NCBI RefSeq assembly: GCF_002197985.1
Contig: NZ_NBYK01000003.1
Location: 262,895 to 326,894 of the forward strand
Length of the DNA: 64,000 bases
Direction of reading: 5' to 3'
DNA from: Halopseudomonas aestusnigri
GTDB taxonomy: Bacteria > Pseudomonadota > Gammaproteobacteria > Pseudomonadales > Pseudomonadaceae
Shown here: positions 55,543 through 64,000 of the stretch, piece by piece
Numbering within the stretch: the stretch's first letter is position 1
How the letters are laid out: each line of letters begins with the position of its first letter
Translations under genes and position numbers: made by a program
The notes under the pieces: model-generated
The model's input: only the letters and a program-made list of their open reading frames with translations
Told to the model about the DNA's origin: nothing
The model's database searches: none

Positions 55543-56775
55543 ATGGCAAGCAAGCAGGGCAGCAGAATGATTGTGGGCCTGGATATCGGCACCTCCAAGG
55601 TCGTGGCGCTGGTCGGCGAGATCGGTGCGGACGGCACGCTGGAAATCGTCGGCATCGGCTCGCATCCTTCGCGCGGACTCAAGAAGGGCGTGGTGGTCAA
55701 CATCGAGTCGACGGTGCAGTCCATTCAGCGCGCCATCGAGGAAGCCGAGCTGATGGCCGGCTGCCAGATCCACTCGGTCTATGCCGGAATCGCGGGTAAT
55801 CACATTCGCAGTCTGAACTCCAATGGCATTGTTGCCATTCGCGATCGCGAAGTGGTCCAGGCCGATATCGAGCGCGTCCTGGACGCCGGCCAGGCCGTCG
55901 CCATTCCTGCTGACCAGAAGGTTCTGCATATCCTGCCGCAGGAGTATGTGATCGATAACCAGGAAGGTGTGCGCGAGCCGCTGGGCATGTCCGGCGTGCG
56001 CCTGGAAGCCAAGGTGCACCTGGTGACCTGTGCGCTCAACGCGGTGCAGAACATTGAAAAATGCATCCGTCGCTGCGGGCTGGAAGTCGAGGACGTGATC
56101 CTCGAGCAGTTGGCATCCAGCTACGCGGTGCTGACCGAGGACGAGAAGGAGCTGGGCGTGTGCCTGGTCGACATCGGTGGCGGCACTACCGACATCGCCA
56201 TCTTTACCGAAGGCGCCATTCGCCATACCGCGGTGATTCCGATTGCCGGTGACCAGGTCACCAATGACATCGCCATGGCGCTGCGTACTCCGACCCAGTA
56301 CGCCGAGGAAATCAAGATTCGCTATGCCTGCGCGCTGGCCAAGCTGGCCGGCCCGGAGGAAACCATCAAGGTGCCGAGTGTGGGTGAACGGCCACCGCGT
56401 GATCTTTCGCGCCAGGCGTTGGCGGAGGTAGTTGAGCCGCGTTACGACGAGCTGTTCACGCTGATTCAGGCCGAACTGCGCCGCTCCGGTTTCGAAGACA
56501 TGATTCCGGCCGGCATCGTCATGACCGGTGGCACCGCCAAGATGGAAGGTGCCATCGAGCTGGCCGAGGAGATTTTCCACATGCCGGTTCGCCTCGGTAT
56601 GCCACAGGAATTCAAAGGGCTCACCGACGTCGTGCGCAATCCGATCTACGCCACCAGCGTGGGCTTGCTGCATTACGGCATGAAGCATCACGGTGACCAT
56701 GGCTCGCAGCCGAGTGAGAGCAACAAGACTCCGGTACTGGAGCGAGTGAAGAAGTGGTTTCAGGGCAATTTCTGA
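55543..56775 (+). CDS. ftsA: Cell division protein FtsA
   Basis: 410 residues from ATG (MASKQGSRM), matching the Pseudomonas start. Actin-like ATPase that tethers FtsZ to the membrane. The phosphate-1 loop is VGLDIGTSKVVALVGE, the 1C domain follows (about 85-165), and phosphate-2 is LVDIGGGTTDIAIF. The adenosine loop is IVMTGGTAKMEG. The C-terminal amphipathic helix LERVKKWFQGNF is the membrane-targeting sequence. The 91-base gap to ftsZ holds a small stem-loop and a purine-rich leader. Confidence 0.98.
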   Translation: MASKQGSRMIVGLDIGTSKVVALVGEIGADGTLEIVGIGSHPSRGLKKGVVVNIESTVQSIQRAIEEAELMAGCQIHSVYAGIAGNHIRSLNSNGIVAIRDREVVQADIERVLDAGQAVAIPADQKVLHILPQEYVIDNQEGVREPLGMSGVRLEAKVHLVTCALNAVQNIEKCIRRCGLEVEDVILEQLASSYAVLTEDEKELGVCLVDIGGGTTDIAIFTEGAIRHTAVIPIAGDQVTNDIAMALRTPTQYAEEIKIRYACALAKLAGPEETIKVPSVGERPPRDLSRQALAEVVEPRYDELFTLIQAELRRSGFEDMIPAGIVMTGGTAKMEGAIELAEEIFHMPVRLGMPQEFKGLTDVVRNPIYATSVGLLHYGMKHHGDHGSQPSESNKTPVLERVKKWFQGNF

Positions 56776-56796
56776 TTGCGCTGTTGCAGTACTAGA

Positions 56797-56866
56797 CCCG
56801 CCAAAGCGGGCATGACGCAGTAAACGAAACGAAAACGATACGAGTAGCTATTCAAGGAGAAAGGCC
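56797..56866 (+). promoter_or_regulatory. ftsZ leader: small stem-loop, ACGA repeats and strong ribosome site
   Basis: CCCGC-CAAA-GCGGG (56797-56810) is followed by four ACGA copies at 56824, 56829, 56835 and 56840, then AAGGAGAAAGG just before the ftsZ ATG. The strong ribosome site fits the high level of FtsZ. The role of the repeats is unknown. Confidence 0.45.
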
Positions 56867-58042
56867 ATGTTCGAACTGATCGATAACGTTCCTCAGAACG
56901 CAGTAATCAAGGTCGTCGGTGTGGGCGGTGGCGGCGGCAACGCGCTGCAGCACATGGTGGTGAACAATGTGGAAGGTGTTGATTTCATCTGCGCCAACAC
57001 CGATGCACAGGCACTGAAAAACGTCAGCGCGCGTACCGTGCTGCAACTGGGTTCGGGTGTCACCAAAGGTCTGGGTGCCGGTGCCAACCCGCTGATCGGC
57101 CGTGAGGCTGCGATTGAAGACCGCGAGCGCATCGCCGAGGTGCTGCAGGGCTCTGACATGGTATTCATCACCGCAGGCATGGGTGGTGGCACCGGTACCG
57201 GTGCGGCGCCGATCGTTGCCGAAGTCGCCCGTGAAATGGGTATCCTCACTGTCGCCGTCGTGACCAAGCCGTTCCCGTTCGAAGGTCGCAAGCGTCTGCA
57301 GGTGGCCGAAGAAGGTATTCGTGAACTGAGCCAGCACGTTGACTCGCTGATCACCATCCCGAACGAAAAGCTGCTGACCGTGCTTGGCAAAGACGCCAGC
57401 CTGCTGGCCGCCTTCAGCAAGGCCAACGACGTGCTGCTGGGCGCGGTTCAGGGTATCGCTGATCTGATCATGCGTCCGGGCATGATCAACGTCGACTTCG
57501 CCGACGTGAAAACCGTCATGAGCGAAATGGGCATGGCAATGATGGGAACCGGCCACGCCAGTGGTCCGAACCGCGCCCGCGAAGCGGCGGAAGCGGCCAT
57601 CCGCAGCCCGCTGCTGGAAGATGTCAACCTGATGGGCGCGCGCGGTATTCTGGTCAACATTACCGCCGGTCCGGATCTGTCGCTGGGCGAGTTCTCCGAA
57701 GTCGGCAGCACTGTCGAAGAGTTTGCCTCTGAAACCGCGACTGTTGTGGTCGGTACCGTTATCGATCCGGAGCTGCGTGACGAACTGCGGGTTACCGTAG
57801 TTGCAACCGGTCTGGGTGCGCGTGAAAAGCCGGTGAAGGTCATCGACAATACTGCCGCAGCTCCTGCTCAGAGCGTACAGCGTCCGGAAGCCGGTGCACC
57901 GAACTACCGCGATCTGGAACGCCCGACCGTCATGCGCAATCAGACTCCGGCCGGCGCTGCTGCCGCGTCTCGTCTGACTCAGCCGGCGGAGGATCTGGAT
58001 TATCTGGATATTCCGGCATTCCTGCGTCGTCAGGCTGATTGA
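56867..58042 (+). CDS. ftsZ: Cell division protein FtsZ
   Basis: 391 residues. Tubulin-like GTPase that forms the Z ring. The GTP-binding signature GGGTGTG is at 106-112, the N-terminal loop VGVGGGGGNALQHM at about 17-30 and the T7 catalytic loop is NVDFADVK. A variable linker (about 318-375) leads to the C-terminal peptide LDYLDIPAFLRRQAD, which binds FtsA and ZipA. It is the last gene of the dcw cluster and lpxC follows after 111 bases with its own promoter. Confidence 0.99.
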   Translation: MFELIDNVPQNAVIKVVGVGGGGGNALQHMVVNNVEGVDFICANTDAQALKNVSARTVLQLGSGVTKGLGAGANPLIGREAAIEDRERIAEVLQGSDMVFITAGMGGGTGTGAAPIVAEVAREMGILTVAVVTKPFPFEGRKRLQVAEEGIRELSQHVDSLITIPNEKLLTVLGKDASLLAAFSKANDVLLGAVQGIADLIMRPGMINVDFADVKTVMSEMGMAMMGTGHASGPNRAREAAEAAIRSPLLEDVNLMGARGILVNITAGPDLSLGEFSEVGSTVEEFASETATVVVGTVIDPELRDELRVTVVATGLGAREKPVKVIDNTAAAPAQSVQRPEAGAPNYRDLERPTVMRNQTPAGAAAASRLTQPAEDLDYLDIPAFLRRQAD

Positions 58043-58093
58043 ACTGGTCAATTGAAGGCATAGGGGTAATTGGTATTCATCAAAAGCTGACTT

Positions 58094-58102
58094 TGCTATG
58101 AT
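58094..58102 (+). promoter_or_regulatory. Extended -10 promoter of lpxC
   Basis: TGCTATGAT (58094-58102) is an extended -10 element about 50 bases before the lpxC start. No well-spaced -35 is seen, which the extended TG motif can compensate. Confidence 0.5.
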
Positions 58103-58153
58103 GCACGCCAGTTTACTGAGAGTTTTTCGCAATCAGCGCGGAAGCAGGCAAGC

Positions 58154-59065
58154 ATGATCAGACAACGCACATTGAAAAACGTCATCCGGGCCACTGGTGT
58201 GGGCCTGCATTCGGGTGAGAAGGTCTACCTCACACTGAAGCCGGCACCGGTGGACACGGGTATCGTGTTTCGCCGGGTTGATCTTGACCCCGTGGTCGAG
58301 ATCCCGGCGCGTGCCGAATGTGTCGGTGAGACGACCATGTCCACGACCCTGGTAAAGGATGGCGCCAAGGTAGACACGGTCGAACACCTGTTGTCGGCAA
58401 TGGCGGGTCTGGGTATTGATAACGCCTACGTCGAGCTGAGCGCGGCCGAAGTGCCGATCATGGACGGCAGCGCAGGTCCCTTTGTCTTTCTGATTCAGTC
58501 GGCCGGCATCGCAGAACAGGATGCCGCCAAGCAGTTTATTCGGATCAAGCGGGAAGTTACGGTAGAAGAAGACGGCAAAACAGCCACCTTTGTCCCCTTT
58601 GAGGGCTTCAAGGTGTCGTTTGGTATCGACTTCGATCACCCGGTTTTCCGTGGCCGCAGCCAGCACGCCTGCGTCGACTTTTCCAGCACCTCGTTTGTGA
58701 AGGAAGTCAGTCGCGCCCGTACGTTCGGGTTCATGCGTGACATCGAGTATCTGCGTTCGCAGAACTTGGCGCTCGGTGGCAGTGTCGATAACGCCATTGT
58801 GGTGGATGAGTATCGGGTGTTGAACGAAGACGGCCTTCGCTACGAGGACGAATTCGTCAAACACAAGATTCTTGATGCCATCGGCGATCTCTACCTGCTG
58901 GGCAAGAGCCTGGTTGGCGAGTTCCGTGGCTACAAGTCCGGACACGCGCTGAACAACAAGCTGTTGCGTGCCCTGCTGGCAAACAAGGACGCGTGGGAAC
59001 TGGTTACCTTCGATGACGCAGGTACCGCTCCTATCTCCTATATGCGTCCTGCCGCTGCTGTCTGA
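58154..59065 (+). CDS. lpxC: UDP-3-O-acyl-N-acetylglucosamine deacetylase
   Basis: 303 residues. Zinc enzyme for the committed step of lipid A synthesis. The ligands are at the same numbers as in P. aeruginosa LpxC: His78 in [10 protein letters not shown], and His237 and Asp241 in [20 protein letters not shown] and [10 protein letters not shown] are also conserved. In enterics LpxC is degraded by FtsH through its C-terminal tail; the tail here ends [12 protein letters not shown] terminator follows 40 bases later. Confidence 0.99.
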   Translation: MIRQRTLKNVIRATGVGLHSGEKVYLTLKPAPVDTGIVFRRVDLDPVVEIPARAECVGETTMSTTLVKDGAKVDTVEHLLSAMAGLGIDNAYVELSAAEVPIMDGSAGPFVFLIQSAGIAEQDAAKQFIRIKREVTVEEDGKTATFVPFEGFKVSFGIDFDHPVFRGRSQHACVDFSSTSFVKEVSRARTFGFMRDIEYLRSQNLALGGSVDNAIVVDEYRVLNEDGLRYEDEFVKHKILDAIGDLYLLGKSLVGEFRGYKSGHALNNKLLRALLANKDAWELVTFDDAGTAPISYMRPAAAV

Positions 59066-59105
59066 CAACAGACATCGGCGACACTACTCGTTTCGTTTTA
59101 TCTTT

Positions 59106-59130
59106 CGGCCGCCTTCGGGCGGCCGTTTTT
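59106..59130 (+). terminator. Terminator of lpxC
   Basis: CGGCCGCC-TTCG-GGCGGCCG (59106-59125) with TTTTT immediately after: an ideal intrinsic terminator with a UUCG tetraloop. Confidence 0.93.
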
Positions 59131-59143
59131 ATTGGGGCATCGC

Positions 59144-59255
59144 GCCGCAAGCGACGAGCTGCAAGCCGCAAGCTTCAAGCTACAAGCTACAAGCTACAAC
59201 CCAAAACCCAAAACCCAAAACCCAAAACCCAAAACCCAAAACCCAAAACCCAAAG
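59144..59255. repeat. 112-bp array of 16 in-phase heptads changing from GCNNNAA to CCCAAAA
   Basis: Read in 7-bp phase from 59144, the units are GCCGCAA, GCGACGA, GCTGCAA, GCCGCAA, GCTTCAA, GCTACAA three times, then CCCAAAA seven times and CCCAAAG. The phase is unbroken through the change of unit. The complement of 59200-59255 is (TTTTGGG)n, a G-quadruplex-prone sequence. The array lies in the 376-base gap between convergent lpxC and dciA. The remainder of the gap (59256-59441) holds the inverted arm at 59397-59417 and no gene. Confidence 0.92.
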
Positions 59256-59396
59256 CCCGTGTGTTGGGTCATAAGGTTTTATAACCGTCTGGATTTTTGG
59301 AAGGCGTGTGGCGCAATCAGCAAATCAGCCATGAGTCTCGCCAGCTAGCTGTCAGGGAGTAGGGGTCTTTTCAAAGTCCGATGCTTCCACTCAGGC

Positions 59397-59417
59397 TTCT
59401 GGCTTGCAGCTTGGGCC
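59397..59417. repeat. Inverted heptad arm near the 3' end of dciA
   Basis: TTCTGGC, TTGCAGC and TTGGGCC are three consecutive units, two of them of the exact TTNNNGC form. This is the inverse orientation of the array 140 bases to the left and the same family as the guaB-guaA and secA repeats. Confidence 0.65.
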
Positions 59418-59441
59418 TCAAGCCTGTCCCTGTGCGCCCAA

Positions 59442-59903
59442 TCAGTGGCTTTCCGATTCGCCGTGGTGCCGCGCGAGGCGATTGAGCGCCGCTTTGAGTG
59501 CCGGGTCGCAGACGTGCTCGGCAGTCTCTTGCAGGCTGTGACTGGCTACCTTTGAGCGCCTGATAGTGCGAACAGGTGGTGATTTCTTGACCAGAGGTGG
59601 TTGTACCTTGCAATGAATTTTCGTTAAGGTGGCGAATTCGTTGAAAGTCTGCAGGTCCCTGATCAGTCTTTTTTGCTGATAGCGCATCCGCGTAGCCCAT
59701 TGACTGCTGGTCACTACCAGCTTCAGCACGCCGGTCTCGAACGAGGCAACGCGGCACTGTTCGCGAGCGGCGGGTTCGAGGCGCGACTGAAACAGGGCTT
59801 GCAGGCGTTCGAGTTGACGGGACTTCTCCAGCAGCGCGCGGAGCGTGCTGCTGGTTCTTAACAGGTCGGTTGGTCGACGTGCGTCCAGAGGATGGAATGC
59901 CAT
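59442..59903 (-). CDS. dciA: DUF721 protein, DciA-type replicative helicase loader
   Basis: 153 residues from the ATG giving MAFHPLDAR, chosen by similarity to Pseudomonas DciA; an ATG 36 bases upstream is in frame and neither has a strong ribosome site. DciA (DUF721) binds DnaB and assists its loading on DNA in bacteria that lack DnaC. The KH-like domain (about 10-100) has FQSRLEPAAREQCRVASFETGVLKLVV and SSQWATRMRYQQKRLIRDL. The basic C-terminal part is probably disordered. It is convergent with lpxC and divergent from the M23 peptidase gene, as expected in the genus. Confidence 0.88.
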   Translation of the reverse strand: MAFHPLDARRPTDLLRTSSTLRALLEKSRQLERLQALFQSRLEPAAREQCRVASFETGVLKLVVTSSQWATRMRYQQKRLIRDLQTFNEFATLTKIHCKVQPPLVKKSPPVRTIRRSKVASHSLQETAEHVCDPALKAALNRLARHHGESESH

Positions 59904-59978
59904 GGGGTCGCTATCAGCCAGGAGTGATGGAGCGGTCATCCTATCAGAACCGCCGTCAGGAATGTTTGGGGTAGTTAT

Positions 59979-60944
59979 TTGAACATCATTATTCTTACCG
60001 GGCGCAATGGCGCATCGCGCACGCTGACCCTGGGAGCGCCCTGGGTGTTTGCTGGCGTGTCCCTGTTGCTGGCGTTGCCACTGGTTGCGTCGCTGATAAC
60101 CTGGCAGTTGATGGCGGGTGGATCGCCTGAGTTGGCTGCTGCTGAAAACCAGATTCCGCAGTGGCAGCAGGTTCTGCAGGACTATGACACAGACCCGCTG
60201 GTCGAAGATGACGGCACTCAGGCGCAGATCGAACGCATGAGTCAGCAGCTTGCCCGTCTGCAAATGCGGCTGACCCGTCTGGATGCGCTGGGTGAGCGGC
60301 TGACCGAGTTGGCTGATTTCAATGATGGCGAGTTCGACTTTGGTTCGGAATCCGAGTTCGAATTCGGCATCGGTCTGGATCCGGGGACCGGTATGGGTGG
60401 TCCGGAACTGCGCGACGACGATCTCTCCTTCGAGGCGCCCTCCGATCTGCAGGGGCTGATCGAGCAGTTGTCGGCCCGGGTTGACGACAGGACCCAGCAG
60501 TTGCAGCTGCTGGAAGACCTGATGGTCAGCCGGCAGACCGATGTGGATGCCATCCTCGATTTCGTTCCGGTCAGCGTTGGTCATGTATCATCGACCTTCG
60601 GGCGGCGTACCGATCCGATTACCGGGCGCCTTTCAATGCATAACGGACTCGACTTTGCAGCGCCGCGCGGGACGCCGATTCATGCGCTGGGCGCCGGTGT
60701 TGTGACCTTTGCCGGGCGTAATGGCGCTTACGGCAATATGGTCGAAATCAATCATGGCGGCGGTTTGAAGAGCCGCTACGCGCATGCCTCTGTGCTGAAG
60801 GTCAGCAAGGGTGATCTGGTACAGAAGGGGCAGGAGATCGCCGGGGTGGGTACCACTGGCAGGTCTACCGGTCCGCATCTTCATCTCGAAGTCTATCGCA
60901 ACGGCATGGCGGTCAATCCTGCCCGCTTCCTGGCGTTGAAATAA
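59979..60944 (+). CDS. M23-family peptidoglycan endopeptidase (membrane-anchored LytM)
   Basis: 321 residues from TTG; the preceding GGGGT is a fair ribosome site and the next in-frame ATG would remove the membrane anchor. One N-terminal helix (about 20-42) is followed by a coiled-coil and acidic region (about 75-180). The LytM domain (about 200-315) has the zinc ligands: His and Asp in MHNGLDFA and His in GPHLHLEVY, plus the catalytic-site His in RYAHAS. The enzyme is predicted active and would cut peptide cross-links in the periplasm. It lies between dciA and secA. Confidence 0.92.
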   Translation: MNIIILTGRNGASRTLTLGAPWVFAGVSLLLALPLVASLITWQLMAGGSPELAAAENQIPQWQQVLQDYDTDPLVEDDGTQAQIERMSQQLARLQMRLTRLDALGERLTELADFNDGEFDFGSESEFEFGIGLDPGTGMGGPELRDDDLSFEAPSDLQGLIEQLSARVDDRTQQLQLLEDLMVSRQTDVDAILDFVPVSVGHVSSTFGRRTDPITGRLSMHNGLDFAAPRGTPIHALGAGVVTFAGRNGAYGNMVEINHGGGLKSRYAHASVLKVSKGDLVQKGQEIAGVGTTGRSTGPHLHLEVYRNGMAVNPARFLALK

Positions 60945-61113
60945 CCTCCCCTGACCCTCATATAGGTTGCCTGTCGAAGGCATTTTCGACTGGCGGCCGC
61001 CTCCGCCGCGCGGTTTAATGTGCGGCAGAAATCAGAGTAGAATGCCGTTTTCGGGCTGGTCCGGCAGCATGGGACTGGACACGCCACTCATCACATGGAT
61101 ATCTAAGTCGATT

Positions 61114-63850
<2,737 letters not shown>

Positions 63851-63855
<5 letters not shown>

Positions 63856-63869
63856 GCCTTCGGCTCAGC
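63851..63869 (+). terminator. Stem-loop at the secA stop codon
   Basis: GCTGAGCC (63851-63858) pairs with GGCTCAGC (63862-63869) around TTC; the stem includes the TGA stop. No U-run follows, but the heptad repeat begins directly after it. Confidence 0.55.
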
Positions 63870-63870
63870 A

Positions 63871-63898
63871 GCTTCAAGCTTTAAGCGGCAAGCTACAA
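63871..63898. repeat. Heptad repeat GCNNNAA x4 downstream of secA
   Basis: Four in-phase units: GCTTCAA, GCTTTAA, GCGGCAA, GCTACAA. They are of the same form as the guaB-guaA left arm and the lpxC-dciA array. An inverted partner, if any, may lie outside the window. Confidence 0.8.
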
Positions 63899-63970
63899 GC
63901 AAAGCCCGCGCGGTACCAACCCGCTCGACTTGCTACGGCATGAAAAAACGGCGTAATCGCTAAAGAGTGC

Positions 63971-63998
63971 TTGACGGCTGTGCCGCCCGGCCTACCAT
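63971..63998 (+). promoter_or_regulatory. Candidate promoter of the next gene (outside the window)
   Basis: TTGACG (63971-63976), a 16-base spacer and TACCAT (63993-63998) form a plausible sigma-70 promoter at the window edge. In P. aeruginosa the gene after secA is argJ; whether that holds here cannot be seen. Confidence 0.45.
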
Positions 63999-64000
63999 TG

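Noticed and set aside
59144..59255. CRISPR array
   Set aside because: The unit is 7 bp without spacers, far from the 24-40 bp repeat and unique spacer structure of CRISPR, and no cas genes are near.
59200..59255. Telomere of a linear replicon
   Set aside because: CCCAAAA resembles ciliate telomere repeats, but the array is internal, flanked on both sides by core genes in conserved order, and short.
60945..61113. SecM-like arrest peptide gene upstream of secA
   Set aside because: The leader has no open frame with a signal peptide and arrest motif; SecM is an enterobacterial feature.

Overview
The window is a chromosomal segment of a gammaproteobacterium of the family Pseudomonadaceae. The proteins read as Pseudomonas-type throughout: SspA/SspB, DiaA, LpoA, FtsA and the LpxC zinc ligands all have Pseudomonas-like sequence. 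The gene order from about 26.3 kb to the right end (yhcB, zapE, tas, rplM-rpsI, petABC, sspAB, dolP-diaA-yraN-lpoA, rsmI, rnpB, the full dcw cluster, lpxC, dciA, an M23 peptidase, secA) is the order I recall for the P. aeruginosa chromosome. The moderate GC content and the accessory genes would suit a marine or Halopseudomonas-like lineage, but that is an inference. Most of the window is core genome. No phage, insertion sequence, tRNA or CRISPR array was seen.

Layout. 1-5.1 kb: the start of an M23 peptidase gene and xseA on the minus strand, divergent from guaB-guaA (GMP synthesis), with a heptad-repeat hairpin between guaB and guaA. 5.2-7.3 kb: a small accessory patch with a higBA toxin-antitoxin pair and an MgtC/DUF4010 membrane protein. 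7.5-22.7 kb: an iron and efflux region. A Fur-box promoter drives DUF3649, PepSY-TM and DUF3325 genes (predicted inner-membrane ferrisiderophore reduction). They are followed by a MuxABC-OpmB (MdtABC-type) RND pump, then convergent fumC and a TonB-dependent siderophore receptor with its own Fur box. 22.8-26.3 kb: an Mla/MCE-type lipid ABC transporter of four overlapping genes. 26.3-31.0 kb: yhcB, an alpha/beta hydrolase, zapE, a GlxA-like AraC regulator and an aldo/keto reductase. 31.2-36.2 kb: ribosomal proteins L13 and S9, cytochrome bc1 (petABC) and the stringent-starvation proteins. 36.2-40.6 kb: a minus-strand envelope operon and divergent rsmI. 40.7-41.0 kb: RNase P RNA. 41.2-58.0 kb: the dcw cluster (mraZ to ftsZ), most genes overlapping their neighbours, behind a strong promoter with a three-repeat MraZ box. 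58.1-63.9 kb: lpxC, dciA, an M23 peptidase and secA.

The most unusual structure not explained by genes is a family of intergenic 7-bp-periodic repeats of the form GCNNNAA (or TTNNNGC inverted). It occurs between guaB and guaA, between lpxC and dciA, and after secA. At lpxC-dciA the array runs in unbroken 7-bp phase for 16 units and changes from GCTACAA units into CCCAAAA units. Its complement (TTTTGGG) is a strong G-quadruplex candidate lying between two convergent essential genes. Other points worth checking are a nearly leaderless higB promoter, an orphan terminator next to higBA, and the possible coupling of siderophore uptake, reduction and efflux in the Fur-bracketed region.
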